A model generated the notes under the pieces. That model was not told the origin of the DNA, searched no databases, and was given only the letters and a program-made list of their open reading frames with translations. From the NCBI GenBank assembly GCA_963573385.1, contig CAUYLG010039358.1, positions 62,001 through 126,000 on the forward strand: a DNA stretch of 64,000 nt, given 5' to 3'. The stretch comes from Cacajao melanocephalus (lineage: Eukaryota > Chordata > Mammalia > Primates > Pitheciidae). Below are positions 37,554 through 49,876 of the stretch, in pieces. Each line of letters opens with the position of its first letter. Position 1 is the first letter of the stretch. A program made the position numbers and the translations under genes.

Positions 37554-38307
37554 CTTTAAGTTCTGGGGTACATGTGCAGAATATGCAGGTTTGTTACTTA
37601 GGTATACACATGCAATGGTGGTTTGCTGCATCCATCACCCTGTCATCTACATTAGGTATTTCTCCTACTGCTATCCCTCCCAATACCCCACCCCCTGCTA
37701 CCCTCCCCTAGCCCTCTACCCCCTGACAGGCCCTGGTGTGTGATATTCCCCTCCCTGTGTCCATGTGTTTTCATTGCTCATCACTCACTTATGAGTGAGA
37801 ACATGCGGTGTTTGGTTTTCTGTGCTTGTGTCAGTTTGTTGAGAATGATGGTTGACAGCTTTATCCACGTCCCTGAAAAGGACATGAACTCATCCTTTAT
37901 TAAGGCTGCATAGTGTATGGTATGTATGTGCCACATTTTCTTTAACCAGTCTATCATTGATGGACATTTGAGTTGGTTCCAATTCTTTGCTTTTGTGAAC
38001 AGTGCTGCAATCAACAAATGTGTGCATGTGTCTTTATAGCAGAATTATTTATAATCCTTTGGATATATACCCACTAATGGAATTGCTGCATTAAATGGTA
38101 TTTCTATTTCTAGATCCTTGAAGAATTGCCACACTGTCTTCCATAATGATTGAACTAATTTAGACTCTCTCCAACAGTGTAAAGGTGTTCCTATTTCTCC
38201 ACATCCTCTCCAGGATCTGTTGTCTCTTGATTTTTTGATGATCACCATTCTAACAGGTGTGAGATGGTATCTCAATGTGGTTTTGATTTGCATGAGCAAT
38301 AAATGTT
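37449..38307 (-). mobile_element. L1PA insertion, 5'-truncated, with target-site duplication
   Basis: Antisense L1 3' end (CTTTAAGTTCTGGGGTACAT, CACTTATGAGTGAGAACATG, TCATTGATGGACATTTGAGT, TAACAGGTGTGAGATGGTAT) at about 37555-38294. It is flanked by an exact 13-bp direct repeat AGCAATAAATGTT at 37449-37461 and 38295-38307, the target-site duplication of L1 integration. Only about 740 bp of the element was inserted (5' truncation). The position of the poly(A) tail is occupied by a TA/CA microsatellite. It is the best-preserved L1 in the window. Confidence 0.95.
37462..37554. repeat. (TA)n(CA)n microsatellite at L1 poly(A) position
   Basis: TATATATATA, then two CA runs separated by CCATA, then TATATATATA. 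It lies exactly between the left target duplication and the L1 3' UTR, where the reverse-complement poly(T) tail should be. Open frames across it (37411-37743, 37457-37711) are artefacts of the repeat. Confidence 0.93.
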
Positions 38308-41300
38308 CTGTATTTTAGATGACAGGAGACAGAATAAAGGTGTGGGGGGAAGCAGAGTTAGGATGAACAGTCAATTTACAGAGAGAACTAGTCAAGACCT
38401 CACTTCAGTTTGTATGCAATCTATTTAAAAAATACTCTTTTAAGCCAAAGTGGAGTACTCTATTACCTGTATTCCATCCTCTATCCCCTCCTCATGCTCT
38501 TTCTTTCTGTAATATATACTCTTAGTATCAAACCTATATGTACCCAGCATACCCCATTTCAATACTTACCTGTTATGTCCCACCGTTAACCTCTGTTATT
38601 CTCCTTCATGCGTGCATTCTGTTAGTCACAAGGGGCGATCCAACATGTCAGAGAGTTAATATCCCTTTAGATAGCCCACAACCAATTGGCAGATGGAAAT
38701 TGACTAATAAGTAATTCAAGTTTCTCATTCTCAAACTCAAATCTAAGCCATGTTGTATAGTGTTCCCAGAAATTCCCAGTGATATTGATGTATAGTTGCT
38801 CACACAGGTAACCTTCCTTGTATATCTAGGCCTCAGGGAAAGGACTACCCATCATCCTGATAATCTGGAATATAAATCAGTTATAGTTTCTAGTTGGGAC
38901 TCTGAGACTGGGGGAAATGAGGAGAGACAGTACATATGAATATTTGAGTGACCAAGGAAATAGGAAATGATATTTGAAACTCATTGTCAGTTCTTCTGTT
39001 ATTTCCTCTGTATTAGAAGACTACAATGTTAGCTGAACTCACCCCTTCATAAAGTAAAACTAAATTTTTCAGGGTCCTTGTGAGTTACAGAGTGATTAAT
39101 TAGAAGGCGATTGAGTTTCTAAACCTGGAGAGCCCCATACCAGCCTGGAAATCACACCTGTGTTCATACAACAGAAATATAAACCATTATTTTCTTAATC
39201 AACCGCTGTTTGGGCCTACATTGCTGTTGCTTTTATGCTTATATACTAATTTAATCTTAATTAAATAACATGCTAAATAATTTTAAAAAGAGTTTAAAAT
39301 AATAGTAAAGTATACATATACTATACATATATATGTATGCATATACTATGCATACTTTATAGATATATACTATGGATAATTTAAATTAAGAAAAAAAGAA
39401 AAATTAAATATCAGAATAACATCAATCCAGAGATATTCTTTAAAAAATTAAAATTGTATATTATTGATACTTTTTGATAGATATTAAACTCTATATTTTC
39501 TGATAGTCATCTCCAAAATTAGAATTTTACATTTTTATTGAAAACTATCTTCTAAATTTGACAAAATTGAGTACTTGCTGACATCAAGGAATACTGAAAA
39601 CAAGTTTGTAAAACTAAAAAGAAAATATCTGGCCAATAAAAACATTCCTAATGCACAGAGTGCAAAGACAAACTCATTTATTTTAAAAAAGTAATACTCT
39701 TCTCTGCACTTAGCTCAGACAAAAAATTCTCCCTTGATGCTGATAAAGATGAGCTTTTGTACATAAACAATGTCTTAAAACATAACATTTTAATATGCTA
39801 ATTACTTTAATAGGAGATTTTCTTATATAAGTAGTTCTAGGTATAGGCTTGTGTAATCAAGTCTGATAAAAATTAAGTGATAGTAATTCTAGGTGATATA
39901 AGTCATGTGACCCAGGTTTGCATATATTTTCACTTTGCAGTATATTTTTTTCTACTCTATTCTTTATTCAGGAAGTCAAAATTCCTAGTAACTAAATTTA
40001 GTGTTAGTTAACTAATTAATATTAGTTAATATTAATGTTAGTTTAGTATTGTGTTATTCTGAAAAATCAAATGACTATAAAAATGATTTAAAAAGAAAAC
40101 CAACAAGATAATTGTCCTTATTCCTTGTTATATTAAATGTAATTTCAATTTCCAAGCAGGTTATAACAGAGACATAACTCTGGATGATATGAGATTACAA
40201 TCACATCTTGTCTTTTTTGAAAAATAGAATTAGAAGTAAAAGATATATACTGAATGCAAAGGAATTGAGAGAATTTCCACTTTATTACTATAAAAAAGAA
40301 AATTTTATCTAAACAAAGATTGGCAGCATGAGCATATACTTGTTGGCAAAAGGGTGATACCACTGTAATATATTGTACATTTTTTCCCATTTAAATTTGG
40401 AGCACTTTGCTCTCTAGATAATTACTATTTCACTGTTAGATATCCTTAAATTGGAATGTTTTGTTATTTTTTTCTATTTGCATCTTCCATTATTAAATAT
40501 CTTTTAAGCATTCTTTTCTGAGTAACAGCACATAGTTGAAAACACAAAAAAATAATTTCCTTTAGAGTTAATAAAAGAAAAATAGCACGTACAGTTTCTC
40601 ATAGTTCCTTTCTCAAACCACTTATTTAGAAAATCTGGTTGTGTACCTATTAGCATAAATCTTCATGATGGCAAGAACTTTTGTCTTGTTCACTGCTATC
40701 CTCACAACTAAAGTAGTTCATGACATTTTAACTAGCTCACACCTGAGAACTACTGATCTAAAATATTCAAAAGTTGAAAACTGATAAAAAATTGAGTTTA
40801 TATGTTGATGTCTTATTACCTTCTAATTCCTTTACTTTGCATCTTCAAATTTAAATATATGAAGAACGGCTGTTAGGGTATACACAAGTTAACTAGGCTA
40901 TTTCCAGTTCACTGTAATCTTTTACCAGATGACCTGTTTCCAAATGCCTGTCGAGTAAGGAAAATTAAAAACATATACACACACATACATGAACATTAAA
41001 TATTAAAATGAAGTAAACTTTCTATTTTAGAGATTTACTAATACAATACAAAAAGAGTGTCAAAAAAGCATAGAGCATTATATTATACTAACATGGTTTT
41101 ATTTTGCAATCTTGTTTAAATGATAGTTTAGTTGCGCTATTAAAGAGAAGTATAAGATCTTATTAAAGGCAGTTTTTATTTGTTTTTAACAGAGAAAGAC
41201 AGTAAGCTGCTGGATGACTGCTGCTCCCAATCTTAATGGCTCTGTTTAAAAAGAGAAAGAAAGAGACCAGAAAGAGACAAAATGACTATTGTGCCCTCAG

Positions 41301-41710
41301 ACATCATAAAGACCTTGAAAACCCCTAATAATGTTAAAGTAAGAATTATTATTTCCTCTCTTGTTTTGATTATGGATTCAGCTTCTCTCTATAGCAGATG
41401 GCCTTTTAGTTAAATGCTAGTGGATCTCTCCTTGACCTGTTCCTAGGCTGAGAAGTATTCTATATGCAGAGGAAACGATGCTTAGCCTCATTTGCTTATG
41501 GATACCTTGTAATAGATGAGGCAGAAGTCTTGGAAACAGCAGATGGCATAAGCAGGCATTGTGCCAGCTCATAATTATGACCTGGTAGGCCCAGGGAAGC
41601 AGTCATGTCCATCTCAGAACTGGAATAAATGGATCTATGTTTTTGCTCTATAACTCTATTCTTTCCCATTTATGTAGTTTCTGATACGGTCTTGGGGACA
41701 ACAAAGAAGG
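38308..41710. other. Unassigned DNA
   Basis: No gene recognised. The part at 38560-39230 is less AT-rich and may be an old LTR or ERV scrap, but I cannot place it. An AT-rich imperfect palindrome occurs at 39305-39357 and TTAGTT/TTAATATTAA-type short repeats at about 40000-40045. Confidence 0.45.
39305..39357. repeat. AT-rich imperfect palindrome
   Basis: ATA, ATG and GCATA blocks mirror each other around TATATATGTA, with AGTATACATATAC at one end and ATATACTATGCATACT at the other. Several mismatches. Confidence 0.6.
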
Positions 41711-41744
<34 letters not shown>

Positions 41745-41752
41745 CGCGCGCA
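41711..41752. repeat. (TG)n/(CG) microsatellite
   Basis: Two TG runs separated by TTTG and ending in GCGCGCGC: purine-pyrimidine alternation of the kind that can adopt Z-DNA. Confidence 0.93.
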
Positions 41753-42455
41753 TATGTGCATGTGTGTTTAATCTTCAATAGATTGAGTAGAAACCAGAGT
41801 AAAAACAAATTAGAGTCTGATCATTTATAGTAACAATGATCATGTTTTACCTATAGATTTTGAATCTCCTGTGTTTGCTAATATCTCTTCTTATTCAGGC
41901 TCAAGCTGCCCTTGTGTTTATTGACAACCAGCTATGTGGCTAATTTATAAAGTAGAAAGTCATAATAGTTATCATTTTCATAGATTGTTTTCACATACGA
42001 AGTTTAATAACAAGCAGCTCTGAGAAAGCACAGCTGGCCTGTGATAGGACTCAGGGTGAGCAATGGAATCTCCATTCAGAGAGTAACATGGTTGCTGCTG
42101 ACACTCTGTAAATAGGTGTTAAGGTAATGAAAAAGAAAACATTTCCACTTACACTTTTATTGGAATCTAGCCGTAGGGCCATATCATCACAAGAATTTCA
42201 CAGCATAAAGGTGAGATAAACAGCAGCATTAAGGTGCTGTGAATATGATGAGGTAACTTTGTTTTCCCTAATTTTCTAAGCAACAAAGAAATATTTTTTA
42301 GAGATTACAAGGAAGGTCGGTTGCAAGGCAGTTCCTTCCCAGAATTTATTTATTTGGATTCTGTTATTATGCATTAATGACATGATTGTGGTAGAATATT
42401 GTAGGATTTGCCAATTATGTTGTGCTTTCTAATATCCATCTACTTTCTCATATTG

Positions 42456-42835
42456 AATCTGAGCTTGGACAGTGAGACAGCAGCACACGTGATACAAGTG
42501 GAAGTTTGAATACTGTTTGCATAAAGAGGCTTGCTTTCCTGGTTGCTCTTGGAAGCACTTTAACTTTCACTATGTGAAGAAGCCTGGTAAGGACGCTGAG
42601 GGATGAGGGACCATGTGGAGGAAGCCCCAGTCATTCTGGCTGTGGAAAACAAGGTCATCACAAGTCAGCCTAGACCAGGCAACCCATGACTGTAAAGCAT
42701 GAGTGAGTCCAGCCAGACCAGAACTACGCAGGTGAGCTGCAGACTCACAAGATGATAAATGATTACAGTTTTAAGCCACTGAACTATGGAGTGTTTTGCT
42801 ATATGGCATTAGAAAACTAATATACTTCTGAAGAA
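42456..42835 (+). mobile_element. Old MLT1 (MLT1J/K/L-like) LTR
   Basis: Plus-strand relic. GAGCTTGGACAGTGAGACAG, GATACAAGTGGAAGTTTGAA, GTGAAGAAGCCTGG, GAGGGACCATGTGGAGGAAG, GCAGACTCACAAGATGATAA and TTTTAAGCCACTGAACTATG occur in the order of an old MLT1 LTR, ending AAAACTAATATAC. About 380 bp, nearly full length, no internal region. Confidence 0.75.
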
Positions 42836-42916
42836 AAAATAAAGTGTGTACCCCAAGTGTTTCTATCTCAGAATCACTTTGATCGAAGGTGAAAAATCAT
42901 TTGGAAGTTCCCTAGC

Positions 42917-43030
42917 ACACAGCTTCTCAAACTTCATTGTATTTATGAATCATGGTAAAAAGATTCTGAATCACTGCATGTGAAATGGGGCCTGAAATTG
43001 TACATTTCTAATACACTCCCGTATGCTGTC
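42917..43030 (+). mobile_element. MER5A-like hAT-Charlie MITE
   Basis: CACAGCTTCTCAAACTTCAT, GATTCTGAATCACT, AATGGGGCCTGAAATTGTAC and ATTTCTAATACACTCCC match the order of MER5A, a short non-autonomous hAT transposon. The right inverted repeat is lost. Confidence 0.65.
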
Positions 43031-43737
43031 TATAGTTAAATGCTAGCATAGCTACCTTTGCACTGTAGTGTTATGGAAATAGAAAACCAGAAGTTCTGCC
43101 AAATATCCACCAGTGTTTTCTTCAGTCTCTTAAAGTGTGAAGGTGTGCTTTTTTCTCATTCTCATATAAAGAACAGCCATTGCTGTAGAAAGAAATGATC
43201 TAAAAATCTAGTGAGGTTTAACAACATGAATCTGATAAATACATCACTGAAGTCTGACAAAAATGTAATTGCCATTTATTTGAATAAAGAATTAAGATGA
43301 AAACAGAAACACACTTAATTGATTTAACTAAGCATATTAGTTATTACAATTGTAAGAAGTAAATATTATTTATATTAACTAATTAGCTTAGTATTAAATG
43401 TGCCAATGATTTCTGAATTTATATATGCAAAATGAAATGAAGCATTAATATATATCAAATGATTTTTCCTAGATTTGAAGCCATCATTTTATATTGCTCA
43501 CATGTGATGTATTATGAAGCAATGTTCATACAAATTTAGAGACTTGGATAATGAAGAGAAATTTAATTGTTAAAGTACATACAACAGAGCTCCGATTACA
43601 GTCTGCACAAACCTGAAGCAATGTTAATGAGATGAAAGGTCTAGCAGAATTATCAGAGAACAAAGAAAAAGCAAAGACAGGTAAATTAAGAAAGAAGTGA
43701 CACAAGGATTACAGATACAGAATTAACGAACTTTCCT
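43031..43737. other. Unassigned AT-rich DNA
   Basis: Nothing recognised. If the env remnant to the right once continued through the Alu, its missing 3' end should map here, but I see no match. Confidence 0.5.
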
Positions 43738-43849
43738 TTCTTCGCTTCCCTTCCCCTTCCCCTCCCTCCCTCCCTCTCTCCCTCCCTCCCTTTCTTCCTT
43801 CCTTCCCTCCCTCCCTCTCTCCTTCTCTCTTTCTTTCTTTCTTTTCTTG
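43738..43849. repeat. Pyrimidine-rich (CCTT)n/(CCCT)n tract at an Alu tail
   Basis: About 110 bases almost purely C and T on the plus strand, with CTTC, CCTC and CTTT units. It lies where the poly(A) tail of the adjoining minus-strand Alu would be, so it probably grew from that tail. Confidence 0.9.
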
Positions 43850-44048
43850 GAGGGAGTCTTGCTCTGTCACCTACCTTGGACTGCGGTGGTGGGATCTCAG
43901 CTCACTGCAACCTCCACCAACCAGGTTAAAGCTATTCTCCTGCCTCAGCCTCCCCAGTAGCTGGGATTACAGGCATGCAACAACACGCCCAGCTAATTTT
44001 TTTATTTTTAGTAGAGATGAGGTTTCACCATGTTGACCAGGGTGGTCT
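43850..44048 (-). mobile_element. Alu fragment (AluS-like right monomer), 5'-truncated
   Basis: Reverse complement of an Alu right arm: GAGTCTTGCTCTGTCACC, TCAGCTCACTGCAACCTCCA, GTAGCTGGGATTACAGGCAT, TTTTTAGTAGAGATGAGGTT. It stops at GGGTGGTCT, so most of the left monomer is missing. Env sequence follows without a gap. Confidence 0.93.
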
Positions 44049-45900
44049 AGTGAAGGGATAAATTTTTCCTGAATTTGCAGCTAATTCATTGGATAAGTCA
44101 GTAAGACTTTGTAATGCTTTTGTTATGGTTCCATCACGAGCAGTATTATTAGGAGTAAAAGTACACCATTTGGTTCCAATCATGACACAAACTTCACCTT
44201 TCTCTGCTAGTATCATCTCTAATGCTATTCTGTTTTCCCAGGCCATTTGACTGGTGGGTCCTAATTGTTCAACTATACCTTTAATGGCATCTCTAGTATA
44301 ATTAACAAATCATCGCCTGTTGCAATAGATGTAATTTATCTAATCTACATTTTTATTTATATTTGACCACAAGAACAATACAAACTCTAATCCTGCAGCT
44401 ATCTGATTTCAGGCCTTAAATTCATCTGGCATGCCTCTTGCAACTCCAATGGCATCTATATAAACAGAAGGGTCAAAAGACCCATAAGGAACATCTCTTG
44501 GTTTATGATGCTTTGTTTTTATCTTTTCTGGTTGATGAAATGCCAGAGTGAAAGGGATGGCCAACTGAATTAGAGCACAAGCGCCACTCCAGTTAATTGG
44601 CAGTGTCCAGTAATGGTCCACCACAATACCACCACACATCCACTTGGGGACGGATCAGGACAGACTGATTGGTCAGCACTCAGAATGGCTTAAGCTCATT
44701 GCATCCCTTTAGGTCTTCACAAAATGCTGTTTTCTCCTTGTTGTGAGAGACACAAGGTAAAATTGGCTTCTGGAGACTGAAGCTGGATGGCCCTTGGGGG
44801 CTGACCTGCAGAGTGCTGGACTTTGGTGAATAGCAGAGAGAGCTCAGCATAATTCATTAACCCAGGCTGTGGGGAGTTGTAAGAGAGGTACCATACCGTT
44901 CATGTCTGGTTGAGTGGAGGACCATCTGAGTGGAAAGCGCACAATTTGGGCTGCTGGCTGCCATGTGCACAAGACTAACAATTGCTTTTGTTTAGAGTGC
45001 AGATGATATATTTAATCCATTCCATCCAGGCATTTGCATCTTTGTACCCTGTTTCTAGAGCTACAGTCTGCTTTAAATATTTTTCTTCCACATCCATTAC
45101 CTTATTTTGGTCTATCTGGAGATGGGAGGAAAACACTGGGCCCAATATGTTTGGGGAGAGAATCGGGCCTTGTACATTCCCCTGACTCTGGGTCTGGAAT
45201 TCTTTATTGTTTCTAGCTGATGGCCTAGCCAACCTCAGAGAGATTACTATGGGATCCTTTCCTGTAACATCTGCTTCTAACCCATCCCGTTTGAATATGA
45301 AGGGTTCTTGGGCCATTTTTGGGGGATTATCTATAATTAGCAATGAGGTTACACAGCAGTGGCTTACAAATTGGTGAGGTGGGACCACCAATAAATTGGA
45401 GTTTCTGTTTCAATCCTCGCAATTTATTTGAAGAAGGGGGCCTGGCTGTCCACCCTCTATATTGGGTGGTCTATCAAACATTCATCCAGTCACCCCAGGG
45501 ATTTTTTAAGGCTACATACTTAGACTTCGTTGACTCACTACGATATGGACATAGATACTTATCTACATTTGATAGCTGCTTTTGAGCTCATTTTTCTCCA
45601 TGTGAGACAACTGAACAAGCATCGAACTGAAGGGTTAAGAGATGGTTTGTTTGAGCCACATTGATGACGAGGTGACCTTCTGTTGGAAAGAAAATGGAAA
45701 ATAAATAAGTTATTATTAAGCCCTGTTTAGAATTAGAATTAATTTGGTTGGGGTGAGCCCTAGGGCGATGGCCCATTTGCGTATGTTGAACCAGCCTTGC
45801 ATCTTTGGGATATAAAAGCTTAAACCAAGAATAGTGTTCTGGAGGTGAGCAGTGAATTAGAATGTTGAAGAAGTTGTCCTCTCTCATCACAGTTTCACTT
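44049..45900 (-). pseudogene. Class-I HERV envelope (env) remnant
   Basis: Minus-strand env glycoprotein remains of a gammaretrovirus-like (class-I) HERV. The SU part lies at high coordinates (about 44980-45900) and TM at 44049-44640. Frames are broken into pieces: 45588-45890, 44975-45391, 44409-44639 and 44049-44246. The TM piece shows the heptad/immunosuppressive-domain neighbourhood (AWENRIALEMILAEKG) followed by CVMIGTKWC, in which the first cysteine of the CX6CC disulfide motif is replaced by W. Several Asn-X-Ser/Thr sites remain. The C-terminal TM (membrane anchor and tail) is absent because an Alu fragment abuts at 44048. There is no pol upstream. I could not assign the HERV family. 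Not functional. Confidence 0.8.
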
Positions 45901-48900
45901 GTGAACTTGAGTAAGTGGTTTACTCTTTATTTTATCCTCTTCACATGGTAATAATAATGCTTGCCATACCCGTATCAATAGGGAAATGTGAAGGAACTTG
46001 AAACTGTAACCTAATATTCATTTATATTTATTCAAAAGTGTGTCAAAAAGAAAGCACTGAATCTTAAAGACATAGAGTAGATGGAAGCAACTGATAATAT
46101 CACATGATAGAATAGAATAGTGGTAACATACTAAAGTCACTAATATATATATGACATCCGCAGCACTAAATATGCATGGATTTGTGTGTTTATCTCCTAT
46201 ATCTCTTACCATGAAGTTAAGATGTTTATAAAGAAAGCCAAATAAAACATAAATATAGGTGACCTTTCAGATATGACCAGATAATAACTTGTTCAATGAA
46301 AGTACCTCAGCACCCCAAACTTTTTAGCTTCATCCGTTCTCACATTTGGAAGATAATTAATCACGGGTAACATGGGAAGATTTTCAAAGTATTTATTCAG
46401 ACATTTATTTCGAGATTTCTCTAACTAATGTATGGAGTGAAGATATCTGAAAGTTTAGTGATGTTAACTTGGCCATATCTTAGGATATCTTTAGTCAGAG
46501 GAGTAAGTACTCTTACTCGACTATGGGCTTAACTAGATATTAGTTAAATTTCTAAAAAATATACAAAGAGTAAGTGATAACTGGGGCACAAAGTTTAAGA
46601 AAAAATGGAAATTTACATGGATACACACAATAAGTTGTTTTTGCATTAATGATAATGGCTGATTATCAAACACTTGATTCTTTTTATCAAAAAGAGTGCC
46701 TATTTCTAGTAAATTATTACCCAGAAACACGAATTTATGAAATTGTGTTACATTTATGTGACAACACTACAACATAAGATATTTTTCAGGAGAGTAAATA
46801 GATTTTATTTCCTTAACATTTCTTTCTAGAGACATCAGGGTCATAAAAATAATTTTATGAATTCTCAATAATGTCTTTTAATATCTGGAAAACAATTATT
46901 GTACATTGGCTAAAAATAAATCACAGGCAAATGAATATATGGAGACACAGAAGAGGACTACAAAAAATGTGTCATTGTTTCCTGAGAGTACATTATGGAA
47001 AATTTTCATAGTTGTATGCAGAAATTTCAATTAGGTTTCATATGACACATAACAGAGGTTAGAAAAAAACTTAGAAAAATGTTTACATAAAAATTATATG
47101 ACTCTAACCTATAGTTACAGACATTTGCAGATTTTGAAAACATATTCACAAAATGAATGACATTTCTGAATTTAAAAACTTTACATGAAATATTTGGTTG
47201 TAAACAGATTTTTCAGAGTCTTACATTACAATCATACCAAAAGAAATATAACAGGAAAAAACATAAAACAAAAGATAAAATTACTTTTGTGTATCAGTCA
47301 GCATTCGCTAAAGAATCAATCAACATGTACGTATATATCTCCCATAAAGATAAGGCGTTGGGATGTGTGTGTATGCGTGCCAGTTTCTTTAACTGAATAT
47401 CTATATACAGAGATTTAACTACATATGAAATATATAGATATGTATAGAGAGATGTATATGCGTATAAAGAGGTTTATATGAAAAATAAATACACGAGTAT
47501 GAGGGTGGTAGGTCCAAAATACATAGACTGGCCACCTGGAAAACGTGGAAAAGTAAGAATTAATGTTGCAGTCATGAGATAGAAGTTTTTCTTCAAGAAA
47601 CCTCAGCGTTTGCTCTTAAGTTCTTTTAACTGATTAGATGAGCCCACACACAAATAAAGGATGATCTTTACTTAATGTCTAATGATTGAAAATAATAACC
47701 ACTTCTACCAAATACCTTTACAGCAGCACCTAGATTATTGTTTTATTAAGTAACTGGGTACTATAGCCTACCTAGCTAAGTGGATGTATAAAACTAACCA
47801 TCATAGTTTGTTAAAGATGTTTTTAGACCTCTATTACAACACCGTTGAACATTGTGTGTAAATTAACCTCTAGAGTCAATGGTGTTATAAAATTGCATGT
47901 AGACAAATACATAGCAAAAAGGAATTCTAAACAAAGGGAAATAAAATGAATACAATCCCTTCTTCATGTTTGCTGGTTCAACATTTTATACATTAAGTCC
48001 TCACACTTAGTGTCTGGATTTTATGCAACCATGAGGTATTTTATATTTTTTACACACTTGCTGAGTAATTTTAAATTCTGCTAGGCTTTGAACAGGGCCC
48101 AGAGCACGGATTATTTCCATTGCCTCTTTTGAAACTCAGTAAAAATATTTATTTGAAAAAATAATTGCAGTACACTGCATATTGGCAAAGCGACTCAAAG
48201 TCATAGTAAAATGAATGTGAACATTCTGGCGTGACAGTCTGGAACTGTTAAAGTGAGTATATAGGACTCAGAGCCAGAGACAGCCCCTTTCAAGGGTCAC
48301 ATCAGCAGCTACCATATTCTAACCAGAACATTTCTGCATCAAAATTGTACCTATAATTTTCATCCTTGGTTTCTTTTCCACATAGACTCCCCGTATTTTA
48401 TTGATGAGCTTATTTATGAATTACAAAAAAATTATCTTGATTTAGATTCCTGATACATTAGTAAGAGGTACTTTTTAAGAAATGTAAACATCATTCCCTG
48501 TTGCTTTCTAGTTAAGACCACCATACCCTGAAATGTGGTTTGTAACACTACATGAGAAAAGTAGATAAAGTCCTCATTGGCTATAAAATGTCAAACTGAA
48601 AAGACCTCAAAGACAGAGAGTACATAAAGAAATTTTATAAAGTCCTGTGTGAAAATGCTGTGTCTCCCAAGGAATCCATATTCTTTAAAAATGGTCCAGT
48701 CAGCAACAGAGTGGGAGATTTTCTGTATACTTAATAGCTAAGACAGTCAATACTCTTTTGGAACTACCATTAGAAAGAAAAAAAAAACATAATGATTACA
48801 ATTTGACAGAAAATAAAGCTGATGAATAAGCCAATTTCAAAACCTCTCAGGCCAGTGGTAAATCTCTTGATCTAAATTAAATGGTATAAGCTCCACACTG

Positions 48901-49555
48901 CCACATGGTACGATATTATAACTCCTATTTCTTTTTATAGTACATTTCACTTAGATTTTTAGAAAGATGTTATGAAAAATTTAAAGAATACATAGTATTA
49001 CCCTGTCACAAAAAGATCACATATTTTTATTAAAATGCTGGATTATTTCTCTAAGTTATATTCCATATAACTGTTTTTCTAAACATAGAAGATGGTGTTC
49101 ATATTTTTAAAGAATAAGTAAAAATACTGGCACCTCATCAAGACTGAATCCTTTTGCATCACAGATATTTCTTAGTATTATATCTATGATAGTAAGTAGG
49201 TAAAAATTCAAAAAGAAAACATGAATAAAATTTTACTAGAGGAACAAAAGCACATTACTAACTCTTCTAAAGCACTTAGAGCTGTCTCGTGAAAAAAGTA
49301 AAATAAATGAAAAGAAAATGTGACTTCTAGGGCTGTGCCTTTGATCTGAACATATTGTGTAAGCATATAACATTTTGCAAAATGTGTAATCTTCATGATA
49401 ATCCATGAAATTGTTTACATACTTCAAGATGCTTACCACAATTGATCCAGAAAAGCTAGTTTATTTTCTTTGTAATAAAATATTGTTGCTTGATTTTTAA
49501 TGGAATTGAATATAACAATGAGGTATTTATTTTCACCACACATGGTAGAGAGCAC
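45901..49555. other. Unassigned AT-rich DNA
   Basis: No gene, RNA or recognised transposon. Weak TA-rich patches near 47400-47490. The open frames here are short and do not overlap any homology I recognise. Confidence 0.5.
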
Positions 49556-49612
49556 ATATCATTTTATTTTATTTTATTTTATTTTATTTTATTTTATTTT
49601 ATTTTATTTTAT
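49556..49612. repeat. (ATTTT)n microsatellite (Alu tail)
   Basis: Ten or more ATTTT units in a row, the reverse complement of an (AAAAT)n Alu tail, directly 3' of the minus-strand Alu. Confidence 0.95.
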
Positions 49613-49876
49613 CTTTTGAGATGTCATCTCACTCTGTTGCCCAGGTGGAGTGCAGTGTGTTATCTCTGCCCACTGCAATCTCCGCCTCCTGGGTTCAAGC
49701 AATTCTCCTGCCTCAACCTCCCAAGTAGCTGGGGCTACAGGTATGTGCCACCACGCCGAACTAATTTTTGTATTTTAGTAGAGATCGGGTTTCACCATGT
49801 TGGCCAGGCTACTCTCAAACTCCTGACCTCAGGTAATCAGCCCACCTTGGCCTTCCAAACTGCTGGGATTACAGGC
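49613..49876 (-). mobile_element. Alu element (AluS-like), nearly full length
   Basis: Reverse complement of a dimeric Alu: TCACTCTGTTGCCCAGGTGG, ACTGCAATCTCCGCCTCCTG, AGTAGAGATCGGGTTTCACC, CTCCTGACCTCAGGTAATCA and ending GCTGGGATTACAGGC. About 20 bp of the 5' end is missing. I found no target duplication. The 142-codon open frame across it is the well-known antisense-Alu artefact. Confidence 0.95.

Noticed and set aside
37411..37743. 110-codon open frame with a His-Thr repeat
   Set aside because: It is a translation of the CA microsatellite and antisense L1 3' UTR.
38560..39230. Possible LTR or retroviral leader in a GC-richer patch
   Set aside because: Some phrases feel LTR-like, but I found no terminal motifs, primer site or paired copy to support it.
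40720..40765. Possible MER5 end (TGAGAACTACTGATCT)
   Set aside because: Only about 15-20 bases match and no partner end is visible.
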